Positions 25,478-35,223 of a stretch of DNA of 64,000 nucleotides are shown here, piece after piece. Source of the DNA: CAVQEK01 sp964596645 (GTDB lineage Bacteria; Bacteroidota; Bacteroidia; Cytophagales; Cyclobacteriaceae); NCBI GenBank assembly GCA_964596645.1, contig CAZQVB010000011.1, positions 60,815 to 124,814 on the forward strand, in the 5' to 3' direction. Within the stretch, counting starts at the first letter, position 1; every line of letters starts with the position of its first letter. Under the pieces are notes generated by a model that worked only from the letters and a program-made list of their open reading frames with translations, was not told the DNA's origin and made no database searches. The position numbers and the translations under genes were made by a program.

Positions 25478-27121
25478 TCAATCAATCTTATACAGAAATG
25501 CCGGCCACTGCTCGCCGATCTGGTGCACCAGGGTGAGCTTGCCCGGGTAGCGCTGGTTGATCAGGCTCAGGTAGCGGCGCACCGTATTGATGGTGCGGCC
25601 ACTGGGGTCATTGGGGTTGATGAGCAGGTTCGCCATGATCACATGGGTAACTCCCGCCTCTTTAAGTATGCGGTACAACTCCTCCGGATCTTCCGATGGC
25701 ACTTTCCAGATGCCGTGAAAAGGTTTTCCATGGGCATAGATAAATGCCATGCCGGGCTTTCGCGCGGCCACATAGGCATCTTCGTCCAGGTGGTCGGCAC
25801 ACCAGGCTGCCATGCTCAGATAGTTTACCCAGTCTTGGGTGAACCCATACAAACGGTCGCCCCGGAGGTAGTGGCCAAAGGCCTCGGTGGCAGCGGGCAG
25901 CCTTGCGGCCGTCTTGCCGGTATTGGCCAGCAGCAATATGGCCAGCACCGCCACCAGCACGCCGCGACCTTTTTGTAGTTTTTCCTGTACCAGCACATAC
26001 AGCGCATACAGCAGGTAAGTGAGCAGCAGCGGAGCAAACACCAGGATGAGCCTTTCCTGATTCCAATACACCTGAAGCACAATGAAAGAGGTGCCACACG
26101 CGACCGCCAAATACATGCCCGTAAACGTCCAGAAATCACTTTTCTGCCAGTGCAGCACGAGCAGGTACACTGAAAGCGCCACCACCAGCAGCACAAACCA
26201 ACCCCAGCGATTTTGCAGATTTTCGGACGCCTTCAGCCCAAATATGGCCGGTACATGATGGCCGATGTACGACTTGCTGTTTTCATACAGCCGCTCCACA
26301 AAACCCGATAGGTCTTCCTCACCCTGACTGGCATCGTACGGGTTCTTGAGCAAAAGCGTATTGGCCTGGCCCTTGATCTGCTGGTCGCCAGCCTGCCAAA
26401 TGGTGCGCTTGGCCACCGTAAAAGGTCCTTGAAAAAGCATGAATCCGGCCAGAACCAACGCAGCACCAAGCCACCGCTTCCTTACCAGCATAAAAAGACA
26501 GGCCGCTATCAATGCCACCAATCCAATATTCTTCAATATCGCGATGAGAAAAATGATGCCTCCAATCAATAAGTAGGGCCAGAGATCGCGGGCAGACTGC
26601 ACACGCCTGCCTGTAGGTGACACCAGAAAACGATCGAATACATAAAAGAATAAGGCCTGCAGCAGTAGGAAAAAGGGCTCCGTATAGGTGGTGCTGGCGA
26701 AGGTGATCAATACAAAATTGAGCGCCAGCAACACCACCATGGCAGCCGTGAGCACGGGTGGCAGGTGCTTTCTGAACACTACGAAGAAGAGCCAAAGGTG
26801 CCCCAGCAGCATCAACACCGAAAAAAGCTTAAACACGACCAGATTGAGCCCGAAGATGCCAAGGAGCAGGCTGAGAAAAACGGGATACAGTGGCCCCTGA
26901 AAAGACGGAAACTTGCCTTCGTGCAGAAAGCTGAAGGCCCTGCTGATGTACTCCGAATCATCACCACCGAGCGACACCTTGGGATCGAAAAAAAGTATGC
27001 TCAACACAGAAAATGCAGTAAAGCAGGTCCAGAATATCAGTGAAAGCTTTGGCAGCAGATAGGCATTGACGCGTGTGAGCAGATCACTGTGGGCAGGAAT
27101 AGCAGGTTTTTTTGATTTCAT
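25478..27121 (-). CDS. GT-C glycosyltransferase (ArnT/PMT-like)
   Basis: A 547-residue integral membrane protein with about 10-12 helices. Just after the first helix is GGDDSEYISRAFSFLHEGKF, the acidic DD motif in the first extracytoplasmic loop that marks GT-C enzymes using polyprenyl-phosphate sugars. The loop after helix 2 (FPSFQGPLYPVFLSLLLGIF) also fits the PMT_2/ArnT group. The C-terminal soluble domain (about 430-547; LLINPNDPSGRTINTVRRYL) faces the periplasm. The acceptor could be a lipid, a glycan or a protein and is not predictable. It is transcribed on its own and convergent with the DUF456 gene, 15 bases away. Confidence 0.8.
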   Translation of the reverse strand: MKSKKPAIPAHSDLLTRVNAYLLPKLSLIFWTCFTAFSVLSILFFDPKVSLGGDDSEYISRAFSFLHEGKFPSFQGPLYPVFLSLLLGIFGLNLVVFKLFSVLMLLGHLWLFFVVFRKHLPPVLTAAMVVLLALNFVLITFASTTYTEPFFLLLQALFFYVFDRFLVSPTGRRVQSARDLWPYLLIGGIIFLIAILKNIGLVALIAACLFMLVRKRWLGAALVLAGFMLFQGPFTVAKRTIWQAGDQQIKGQANTLLLKNPYDASQGEEDLSGFVERLYENSKSYIGHHVPAIFGLKASENLQNRWGWFVLLVVALSVYLLVLHWQKSDFWTFTGMYLAVACGTSFIVLQVYWNQERLILVFAPLLLTYLLYALYVLVQEKLQKGRGVLVAVLAILLLANTGKTAARLPAATEAFGHYLRGDRLYGFTQDWVNYLSMAAWCADHLDEDAYVAARKPGMAFIYAHGKPFHGIWKVPSEDPEELYRILKEAGVTHVIMANLLINPNDPSGRTINTVRRYLSLINQRYPGKLTLVHQIGEQWPAFLYKID

Positions 27122-27551
27122 AAAAAATGGTGAAAATCATAGTTGCGCCCCGAGCAAGAGCAGGCAAAATGCCGGGGCCTAAAATAATGGCTTTTTCCCT
27201 GCAAAAAAATCTACCGCCATACCGGCCAACCTGATTACCGGTGCTTCAGTTTGAGTCATACCCAGCCTTCACCAAACTCTGAGTAAGCGCCTGCTTAGGC
27301 AAAAAAAAGTACTCGCCGGTATGTGCAACATAGGGTGAAGATTACCAATGTTAACTCAATGTTACCAAAATGAGCAAGCTGCGAGCACCGGTTACTGCAC
27401 AGCAAAGTGTTGAAATGAATTAAATTTCCAATGAAAATTACATTTACCGCGATTAGTGCTTGCCCGGCACAAACTTAATATTATATTAATGTTAACTTTG
27501 AGTAACATTTACATAATAGAGGCGTACATCTGAATTAAGAAAAAAGAAGTT
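27122..27551. other. Divergent intergenic region with promoter-like repeats
   Basis: A 430-base region between the divergent GT-C and transglutaminase-like genes with no open frame. Two similar stretches, AATGTTAACTCAATGTTAC (near 27348) and AATGTTAACTTTGAGTAAC (near 27489), share the core AATGTTAAC. The second contains an exact -7 element, TAACTTTG. The repeats could be operator copies. Confidence 0.45.
27493..27500 (+). promoter_or_regulatory. Bacteroidota -7 element TAACTTTG
   Basis: An exact TAnnTTTG match, 51 bases before the start of the transglutaminase-like gene. It is embedded in an imperfect inverted repeat (TGTTAAC ... GTAACA), so a regulator could block it. No good -33 element is visible. 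Confidence 0.45.
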
Positions 27552-28379
27552 TTGAAAATTTATCCCCTCATAGCGCTCCTTATCCTTTTCGGCCACCTGG
27601 CTTTCAGCCAGACGGGTGCGCGCTATGCAGATGATGCACTATACGCCAGCAATCATGAAACACAGGCTCCGGCCTCATCGAATGAGCAGCGTGTGGAGGT
27701 TTCTGTAGAATTATTTCTGGAAGCCAGTCAATTGGATAACGCAGGTATGGTCAGCGATTTTGCCATTTCATTTGACGAGCTGGTGGCCAAAATGGAGAGG
27801 AAGCAGCAGCGCTACCGCCGGGATGTAGATTTCCTGAATTACCTGTTCTACAAAGTACACAACAAATACCTGAAGCAATACGAGCAATATGTGTCGTTCG
27901 GCGACGTGATGGCCAACGGAAAATACGATTGCCTCACAGGTACCGCATTTTATGGTCTGTTGCTCGACCAGCTCGGATATTCCTTCCGCATACACGAAAC
28001 CAACTATCACATTGTACTGCTGATCAACCTGCCAGAGGGCCAGGTCATGTTTGAGTCCACCGATTACGCCCATGGTTTTCTGAAAGATGCTGAGAAAATA
28101 TCCGAACGACTGTCCCTTCACACTTCCAACAACACTCAAGGGGGCGAAGACTTATTGGTGTTTGAAAATAATGCCAACCACATGATCGGCCTACGCCAGT
28201 TGGCCGGCCTGCAATATTATAATTTGGCCATTAAGGCGTTTAATGTGCAGGATTTTGCCAGTGCACATGCCCAGATAGAAAAAGCCGTCACGCTTTACGA
28301 TTCGCCACGCGTGCGTGAGTTTGCCAGGGTAGTACAGAAAATTCTGCAAAATACCGATGCGCTTACCCTCAATTATTGA
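27552..28379 (+). CDS. Secreted transglutaminase-like protein
   Basis: A 275-residue protein that begins with TTG. No ATG sits near the signal peptide (MKIYPLIALLILFGHLAFSQ), and the peptide is complete only with this start. In the mature part, GKYDCLTGTAFYGLLLDQLG gives the nucleophilic Cys, NYHIVLLINL the His, and FESTDY the Asp of a transglutaminase/papain-like triad, spaced as in transglutaminase-like domains (about residues 105-185). A TPR-like C-terminal helix pair (DFASAHAQIEKAVTLY) follows. Family members act as peptidases or as inactive binding domains in the periplasm. The substrate is unknown. It stands alone, with its promoter in the divergent region upstream. Confidence 0.75.
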   Translation: MKIYPLIALLILFGHLAFSQTGARYADDALYASNHETQAPASSNEQRVEVSVELFLEASQLDNAGMVSDFAISFDELVAKMERKQQRYRRDVDFLNYLFYKVHNKYLKQYEQYVSFGDVMANGKYDCLTGTAFYGLLLDQLGYSFRIHETNYHIVLLINLPEGQVMFESTDYAHGFLKDAEKISERLSLHTSNNTQGGEDLLVFENNANHMIGLRQLAGLQYYNLAIKAFNVQDFASAHAQIEKAVTLYDSPRVREFARVVQKILQNTDALTLNY

Positions 28380-28458
28380 TCTTCGTTCGCTTGTATTATT
28401 TTTTATAGCAACCATTTAAGAATTCCCGGGTCTTCTTCTTAAGTTCATTTCTGTAGGA

Positions 28459-31400
28459 ATGTGTTTTTTTGTGCTTCGATCACAACGGAGCTTGCTCATG
28501 GCAAAACAATTAATCTTAGCGTGTACACTGGCGATGGTGCTGCTGCCCGGAATAAAGCCTGTGTTGGCAGAGGCGGGGTTTTTTGTGCCCAATCGGGGTC
28601 AGTGGCATCAGGAGGTGCTCTACAAAGCCCAATACGCCGGTTGCGATGTGTATTTGCTCAGGCAAAGCATTAAGATCGTGCAGTATAATAACCAGACCAG
28701 TCACGGGCATGTACACACGGAGCAGCCTGGCGCTGCAGCTTTGCGCCAGGCAGTGCCACAGACCGATTTGCATGCTGTGGAAATCCAATTTGCCGGGGCC
28801 AATGAATCGGCAGTGCTCAGCGGAGCACTACCTGGGGCGGTGCGATACAATTATTTCCTCGGTGGTGATCCGCATGATTGGGCTTCAGACCTGCCGGCCT
28901 TTGCCGAAGTAACCTATCGCGACATTTACCACAACATCGACCTGCGCATATACCCTGCAGACGGTTTCATCAAGTACGACTTTATACTGAAACCGGGGGC
29001 CAGGCTGGCAGATATACAAATGGCCTACGACGGCGCCGATGGCGTGCTTCTGGCCGACAACCGGCTGGAGCTGCTCACGCAGTTGGGTAACATACATGAG
29101 CAAATACCCCACTCATATTATTTTGCAAATAGTGAAAAAATTGATGTACAATGCCGGTATGTGAAGGAGAAAAGCTTTGTCGGTTTTAGCCTCGTCGGCA
29201 TTGGCCAGGACGTGGTGACCGACAGCCTGATCATAGACCCGGCATTGATTTTCTCCACCTATTCTGGCTCTTTTTCCGACAACTGGGGTTTTACCGCCAC
29301 CTTCGACGATCAGGGCAATTTGTACAGTGGCGGTATCGTCAAGAGCATCGGCTATCCTGTTACCAACGGGGCATTTCAGGAAGACCATAGCGGCTATTGG
29401 GATATTGGTCTGCTCAAATACGACTCCTCAGGCACCCGCCTCCAGTACGCCACGTATATCGGTGGGGGCATGGCCGAAACACCCCAGTCCATTATTGTAG
29501 ACCATCAGGGCAACCTGCTGGTATACGGCACCACGTCTTCTGTCGATTTCCCGGTGACGGCGGGTGCGTATCAGTCCAGCTTCAAAGGGGGCACACCACT
29601 CGACTCCACAGCCAATGGCAACCCGGTAGGCGGAGTGGCCTTTTTCAAGGGTTCTGATCTGTTCGTGGCAAAGTTGAGCAACGACGGCCGCCAGCTACTG
29701 GCGTCGACCTTTGTGGGCGGTACCGAAAACGATGGCATCATGCTGCAGTCTGAAGCCTTGGTCCGCAACTACGGTGATCAGTTTCGAGGCGAAGTAATTG
29801 TAGACCGCGACAATAATGTGCTGATAGCTTCCAATACAACTTCTGTCGACTTTCCTGTGCACAATGCCTTCCAGCCGGTTTTCGGCGGTGGCGCACACGA
29901 TGGCGTCGTCTTTAAGCTGACATCCGCGCTCGACCAGATGGTATGGAGCTCCTACATCGGGGGCAGCCATACAGATGCTATTTATTCTATAAAAGTGGCT
30001 AAAAACAATGATGTGTATGTAGCTGGCGGTACGCTCAGCAGTGACTTCCCGACAAGTGCCGGCAGCATCCATCCCGCCTATCAGGGTGCCAGTGATGGTA
30101 TTTTGGCACACATTTCTGCCTCAGGCGATCAAGTTCTTCAGTCCACTTACCTCGGTACTCCTGCATTTGAACAGGCATATTTTGTGGAGATCGACAGCAG
30201 CGGCCAGGTGTACGTGCTCGGGCAAACCACCGGCAGCTACCCTGTGACGGCCGATGTGTACAGCAACGCGGGCAGTGGCATATTCATTCACAAGCTGGGC
30301 CCTGCACTCGACAGCACCTATTTTTCTACCGTAGTGGGCGCAGAGCAGGCTTTGCCGAGCATTTCCCCTACGGCATTTTTAGTGAATGAATGTGAAAACA
30401 TATTCATAAGCGGATGGGGCGGCAGTCTCAACAGCCCGGTGGGCGGCTACTCCAATAGTTTCACGTATGATATGCCCGTGACAGACAATGCCTTTCGCAG
30501 CGTCACCGATGGCAATGATTTTTATCTGATGGTACTGCTGAAAGATGCAAAGCAACTGCTGTATGGCAGCTATTTTGGTGAGTATGGTGGCTTTTCGGGC
30601 GATCATGTGGATGGCGGTACAAGCAGGTTCGATAAGCGCGGCATAGTATACCATGCGGTATGCGCCAGTTGCAGGGGGTCCAACGGGTTCCCGACAACGC
30701 CGGGCGCCTGGTCGGCAGACAACAACAGCGGCAATTGCAACAATGCCGCCTTCAAGTTTGATATGGCAGCGCTATTGGCCAGGTTCGATACCGATACGCC
30801 GGAGTTCGACCAGCCAGGCATTCGACAGGGCTGCTATCCGCTCGACCTCGTCTTCCTCAACCAAAGCGTGGGTGGTGAAGCTTTTGAATGGGATTTTGGT
30901 GAAGGTACCATAACCACTCAGCCCGACTCTGTGACCGTTACATACCCACTACCAGGGCAGTACGACGTTAGCCTCACGGCTACGGACATCAATACCTGCA
31001 CGCGCGAAAGTATCGCCAGGGGGGTGATCACTGTTTTTGATTATGATTTTGACATCATGCCGGCCGACTCCATTTGTCAGGGCGATCGCATCACGTTGCA
31101 GGCCGATGGTGGCGTGCAGTATCAGTGGCTGCCCATGGGCGAATTGGTGGACGCCAACACTTCCAGGCCTACAGCCAGCCCCGATACCACCACCACCTAT
31201 ACCGTGGCCATCGCCGACGCCAACCAATGCACTTTTATCGATTCTGTCACCATATATGTAGTGCCCGCTATTCAAGCCGACTTTGCAGTAAGCAAAGAAT
31301 ATAATTGCACCGACTTGCCACTGGTGAAGCTCACCAACCTCTCGACCAATGCCGGCGATTTTCTGTGGGATTTGGGAGATGGCAGGCAAACTGATGAGTT

Positions 31401-31749
31401 TCAACCGGAATATGTTTACCAGACTGAAGATACATTCCTGGTGACACTCACCGCTCGAGAAGCCTTTTGCAGTGAAAACAAAACACAGACCGTGAAGGCT
31501 GTAAAAGTGTTTGTGCCCAACGTGATCACCCCGGACAATGGGGACGACCTCAATCAACATTTCACCATCATCAGCGACGATCCGGTGGCACTGGCCGTGT
31601 ACAACCGGCAGGGCAAGAAGGTATATGAAGATGAACACTATGGCAACGACTGGTCTGCTGCTGAGGTGTCGGCCGGCGTATACTTCTACGAAATCACTTT
31701 GCCCGATGAAAAAAGTACATGCAAAGGCTGGCTACACGTGCTGCGCTGA
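28459..31749 (+). CDS. Large T9SS cargo: DUF7948, SBBP repeats, PKD domains, gliding-type C-terminus
   Basis: About 1,096 residues. A second ATG 39 bases downstream (MAKQLILACTLAMVLL) starts closer to the signal peptide and may be the true start. The N-terminal domain (about 40-255; NRGQWHQEVLYKAQYAG) is of DUF7948 type. SBBP beta-propeller repeats fill about 275-760 (GGTENDGIML, VDFPVHNAFQ and similar). PKD-like domains follow at about 785-860 (FEWDFGEG) and 935-1010 (FLWDLGDG). The last about 80 residues (VITPDNGDDLNQHFTI, NRQGKKVYED, AGVYFYEITL, GWLHVLR) form the type B gliding-motility-associated T9SS sorting domain. It is therefore probably exported by T9SS and released or bound at the surface, with an adhesion-like role inferred. 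Confidence 0.85.
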   Translation: MCFFVLRSQRSLLMAKQLILACTLAMVLLPGIKPVLAEAGFFVPNRGQWHQEVLYKAQYAGCDVYLLRQSIKIVQYNNQTSHGHVHTEQPGAAALRQAVPQTDLHAVEIQFAGANESAVLSGALPGAVRYNYFLGGDPHDWASDLPAFAEVTYRDIYHNIDLRIYPADGFIKYDFILKPGARLADIQMAYDGADGVLLADNRLELLTQLGNIHEQIPHSYYFANSEKIDVQCRYVKEKSFVGFSLVGIGQDVVTDSLIIDPALIFSTYSGSFSDNWGFTATFDDQGNLYSGGIVKSIGYPVTNGAFQEDHSGYWDIGLLKYDSSGTRLQYATYIGGGMAETPQSIIVDHQGNLLVYGTTSSVDFPVTAGAYQSSFKGGTPLDSTANGNPVGGVAFFKGSDLFVAKLSNDGRQLLASTFVGGTENDGIMLQSEALVRNYGDQFRGEVIVDRDNNVLIASNTTSVDFPVHNAFQPVFGGGAHDGVVFKLTSALDQMVWSSYIGGSHTDAIYSIKVAKNNDVYVAGGTLSSDFPTSAGSIHPAYQGASDGILAHISASGDQVLQSTYLGTPAFEQAYFVEIDSSGQVYVLGQTTGSYPVTADVYSNAGSGIFIHKLGPALDSTYFSTVVGAEQALPSISPTAFLVNECENIFISGWGGSLNSPVGGYSNSFTYDMPVTDNAFRSVTDGNDFYLMVLLKDAKQLLYGSYFGEYGGFSGDHVDGGTSRFDKRGIVYHAVCASCRGSNGFPTTPGAWSADNNSGNCNNAAFKFDMAALLARFDTDTPEFDQPGIRQGCYPLDLVFLNQSVGGEAFEWDFGEGTITTQPDSVTVTYPLPGQYDVSLTATDINTCTRESIARGVITVFDYDFDIMPADSICQGDRITLQADGGVQYQWLPMGELVDANTSRPTASPDTTTTYTVAIADANQCTFIDSVTIYVVPAIQADFAVSKEYNCTDLPLVKLTNLSTNAGDFLWDLGDGRQTDEFQPEYVYQTEDTFLVTLTAREAFCSENKTQTVKAVKVFVPNVITPDNGDDLNQHFTIISDDPVALAVYNRQGKKVYEDEHYGNDWSAAEVSAGVYFYEITLPDEKSTCKGWLHVLR

Positions 31750-31974
31750 TGGTGTGCTGATGTTTATTTACCTTACTTTGTATTCGCTCTACGGGCAGGT
31801 GCTGCTGAACAGCGACGAGTAGTCACAGATGATGCAATGGCTGCGTGGGTACATTGTTCCCTGTATTATCCCCACTTATACGGCACATCGGTGCAGACTT
31901 CGGAATAGCCTGTCTTTGAGCAAAAGTTTGCTTTAGATTCGCCTGGAAAGGCAAAGAGGAAAGAAAAGGAGGTC

Positions 31975-34236
31975 ATGGTGTTACGGGTTTTTCGCATTGG
32001 ATTTTTAGTTCCAGCAACACTTTTTTTATTGTTGACGGCCGTGTTTGCCAAAGGCAGCGGGCAGTATTCTGTTGTGGAAAACAACAATAAAAAGGGCCTT
32101 GTCAATAAGAAAGGTGAAATGCTGATACCCGCCGAGTACGACGATCTGGGCTGGTCGGTAGGCAGTGCCGAAGTAGTTGAAGATGTGATCGGCTACAAAC
32201 GTGACGGGCTGTGGGGCCTGCTCAACCTGAAAAATGAGCGCATCGTCGATCCCGAATTTACATTTCTGACACCTTACGGCGAGTCGTTGATATTGGCAGG
32301 CCGAAAGACTTCATACAACCAAAATATCTACTATGGCCTGATCAACGCCAAGGGTAAGGTGCACCTAGCTTTTAAATATTCTCACCTGCAACAGCACCAT
32401 AAAAGACTGATCGCCACCAGGTACGAAAATGATGAATACCACAAAGGACTGATTGACGACAAGGCCAAGGTATACATACCGCTCGCGCACACCGATGTGC
32501 AGGCGATAGCAGAGGGCTTCTATGCAGTATACAATGACAACAGAAAAATAGCAGTATACGACGAAAATGGTGAGGCGCTGACCGATTTTGAACTGGACAG
32601 CATCGCCTTGTTGAAGGCGCCTTATCACATGATTTTTAAGGAAGGAAAGCTGGGCCTGGTCAATGTGAAAAGCGGCCAAATACTACCTGCGCGCTACAAG
32701 CGCATAAAAGTAGAAGAGGACGGCACCATCATGACCCAGTCCTTCACCACCTGGTATGTGCTCAACGACCGCAATGAGGTGCTGGACACCTTGCACTACG
32801 ACGACATCACGCCGCTGCAAAAGGGAGTGCTTCGGGTGCAAGTGGGCGGGGCGGAAGCCATCATCAATTGGGACGAACAAAACCTCAGCGGCTTTCACCA
32901 CATAGAGATTCACCGGCTGCAGCATGGCATGGCACTTTACAGGAAAGCGGAAAAGTATGGCATATTGCTGGAAGATGGCCAGGAATTGCTGCCGGCCCTT
33001 TTCGATACCATCATCTTTGCCACCGACCGGCTGCTGGTAAAGGAAACGCGCCAGGGCAAACGCGGCTGGAGCTTGATGGATTTTCAGGGGAAAAGACTCA
33101 CCAGCGAAGTGTATCAGCGGCTGGAGCCCCTGGGCCGCACATATTTTCAGGCGAAGCGAAATCAATACTGGGGGGTAGTCAGCGATGGTGGCAAAGAAGT
33201 GATCTTTTGTAAATATGACTCCATCATACAGCATGTCGACAACCGGTTTGAGGTGAAACTGCTGGGAGAAGATGGCATACTGGACGCCAGCGGTGAGTGG
33301 GTGGTGCTGCCGCAAAAAAAGGAAATTGATATTGTAGACTCGTTGCGCTATCTGGTGCGATCGCCCTATGGCAGCACCGTTTCTTACTATCCCGGCACGA
33401 TTGATTTCAGGGCAGAATTTTTTCTGTATGCAGAAGGCGACCAGTTTGTGGAAAAAACCCTGGATGGTAAGTACGGCATCACCCATGACGGGGGCAAGCG
33501 CGTCATTCAACCCATTTACGACCATATTTCGCCGTTGTATGAAGACAGCCTGTACATCGCCCGCCAGGGCACAGCTTACTCCTTTATTACAAAAAATGGC
33601 CAATTGCTGAACGCCTTCGATCCGCGTTTTGAGGAAGTGTTGGGCATGCAGGAAGGATTTGTTGGTGTGAAGATCGACGGCAAATGGGGCTTTGTGGATA
33701 TGAACGGCAAGCTGCGCGTAGCCAACAGGTACGACAGCATCGGATCGTTTCACGAGGGGCTGGCGCCCATACAGCTACTCGGCCGATGGGGCTACATCGA
33801 CAAGCGCGAGGTGTTGCGCATTCAGCCAAAATTCGACAAGGTATACCACTTCGAAAACGGCATCGGTCGTATGGTACAAAACAGCAAATACGGTCTGCTC
33901 AATGAAGAGGGTAAAACCGTGCTGCCCGCTGAGTACGACAGCCTGTACCGGCTTGGCAATGGTGCCTACATCACCATACGCGACCACGAAAAGGGTTTGG
34001 TAAGCCCCAAAGGTAAAAACCTCATCTTTCCCAGGTTTAAGAGCATTTCAGACCTGGGCAATGGCTACGTGATTGTGCATTGGAAAGATCGCTTCGGCCT
34101 CATGTCCAAAGACGGCCTGAGCCCCATTCCACTCATCTATGAAGCGCTCAAGTACGATCCGTACAGCGATACCTACCTTGCAGCCAAAAGCTCTGAGTGG
34201 AAAAAAGTAGACGCTGCGTCATTTTCGAAAAGGTGA
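31975..34236 (+). CDS. WG-repeat protein, exported
   Basis: A 753-residue protein with a signal-like N-terminus (MVLRVFRIGFLVPATLFLLL) and many WG repeats throughout. The repeat theme is G.WG..N..G....P..YD, seen in DGLWGLLNLKNERIVDPEF, DGKYGITHDGGKRVIQPIYD, DGKWGFVDMNGKLRVANRYD and NSKYGLLNEEGKTVLPAEYD. WG repeats form a beta-sheet-rich, propeller-like surface and are common in Bacteroidota proteins of unknown role. A strong Shine-Dalgarno sequence, AAAGGAGG, ends 2 bases before this ATG and 5 bases before a GTG one codon later, so the GTG may be the functional start. Such an SD is uncommon in this phylum. Confidence 0.8.
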   Translation: MVLRVFRIGFLVPATLFLLLTAVFAKGSGQYSVVENNNKKGLVNKKGEMLIPAEYDDLGWSVGSAEVVEDVIGYKRDGLWGLLNLKNERIVDPEFTFLTPYGESLILAGRKTSYNQNIYYGLINAKGKVHLAFKYSHLQQHHKRLIATRYENDEYHKGLIDDKAKVYIPLAHTDVQAIAEGFYAVYNDNRKIAVYDENGEALTDFELDSIALLKAPYHMIFKEGKLGLVNVKSGQILPARYKRIKVEEDGTIMTQSFTTWYVLNDRNEVLDTLHYDDITPLQKGVLRVQVGGAEAIINWDEQNLSGFHHIEIHRLQHGMALYRKAEKYGILLEDGQELLPALFDTIIFATDRLLVKETRQGKRGWSLMDFQGKRLTSEVYQRLEPLGRTYFQAKRNQYWGVVSDGGKEVIFCKYDSIIQHVDNRFEVKLLGEDGILDASGEWVVLPQKKEIDIVDSLRYLVRSPYGSTVSYYPGTIDFRAEFFLYAEGDQFVEKTLDGKYGITHDGGKRVIQPIYDHISPLYEDSLYIARQGTAYSFITKNGQLLNAFDPRFEEVLGMQEGFVGVKIDGKWGFVDMNGKLRVANRYDSIGSFHEGLAPIQLLGRWGYIDKREVLRIQPKFDKVYHFENGIGRMVQNSKYGLLNEEGKTVLPAEYDSLYRLGNGAYITIRDHEKGLVSPKGKNLIFPRFKSISDLGNGYVIVHWKDRFGLMSKDGLSPIPLIYEALKYDPYSDTYLAAKSSEWKKVDAASFSKR

Positions 34237-34254
34237 GGAAACATAGCAAAGCAG

Positions 34255-35223
34255 ATGACCGAGCGCGAAGGCAATAGCCCTGTGATCAACGACTACGGCC
34301 GGCACATTGTACAGCGCTTTGGTACACGCGTACAAAAGCTTTCCGTACATGCAGGCTTTACCTGCCCCAACCGCGACGGCAGCAAAGGGCGCGGTGGCTG
34401 CAGCTATTGCAACAACAAATCCTTCAGCCCGGCCTACTGCCACGACCTGCCATCGGTCACCGAACAACTGAACGAGGGCATCCGCTTTTTTCAAACCCGC
34501 TATACGGGCATTCGCTATTTCGCCTATTTCCAGGCCTACTCCAACACCTATGCGCCACTGGCGCGTCTCAAGGAGCTTTATACACCAGCGCTTGAGCATC
34601 CTGAAATAGTGGGCCTGGTGATCTCTACCCGGCCCGACTGCGTAGATGAAGAAAAGCTCGATTACCTGGCAACACTTGCCAGGAAACACTATATCGCAGT
34701 AGAATACGGCATTGAGTCTACACTGAACAGCACGCTGCAAGCCGTGCGGCGCGGCCACAGTATGGAGCAGAGTATATGGGCGATAAAAGCAACAGCCTCC
34801 CGGGGCATGCACGTGGGCGCACATATGATACTGGGGCTTCCTGGGGAGCAAAAGGCAGACATGCTGCACCACGCCGATGTGCTGTCGCGGTTGCCCATTC
34901 ATTCGCTCAAGCTGCACCAGCTCCAGATCGTGAAGCATACCGCTATGGCGGCGGAGTTTCGCCATTATCCGGAGCGATTTCAGCTTTTTGATGTGGATGA
35001 ATATGTGACGCTGGTTGTGGAATTTTTGGAAAGGCTGCGGCCAGATATCCTTATCGAGCGGCTGGCCGGGCAGGCTCCGTCAGACTTGCTGCTGGCGCCC
35101 CGTTGGAACCTAAAACACACACAGATAAAGCAAAGGGTAGCGCAGCGCCTGCAAGCGCTCAATACATGGCAGGGAAGATTGTGCCGCACCCCAGCCCTCA
35201 GCCTAGGAACTGCCCCAGACTAA
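34255..35223 (+). CDS. TIGR01212-family radical SAM protein (YhcC-like)
   Basis: A 322-residue protein. The three Cys that bind the [4Fe-4S]-SAM cluster lie at about residues 38-50 in TCPNRDGSKGRGGCSYCNN, with the long first spacing typical of the TIGR01212/YhcC group. Next come the conserved YFQAYSNTYAPLARL and a glycyl-rich AHMILGLPGEQKADML. The substrate of the family is not established. The start is 18 bases after the WG-repeat stop, so read-through is possible. The 3' end overlaps the convergent NRDE gene by 26 bases. Confidence 0.9.
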   Translation: MTEREGNSPVINDYGRHIVQRFGTRVQKLSVHAGFTCPNRDGSKGRGGCSYCNNKSFSPAYCHDLPSVTEQLNEGIRFFQTRYTGIRYFAYFQAYSNTYAPLARLKELYTPALEHPEIVGLVISTRPDCVDEEKLDYLATLARKHYIAVEYGIESTLNSTLQAVRRGHSMEQSIWAIKATASRGMHVGAHMILGLPGEQKADMLHHADVLSRLPIHSLKLHQLQIVKHTAMAAEFRHYPERFQLFDVDEYVTLVVEFLERLRPDILIERLAGQAPSDLLLAPRWNLKHTQIKQRVAQRLQALNTWQGRLCRTPALSLGTAPD

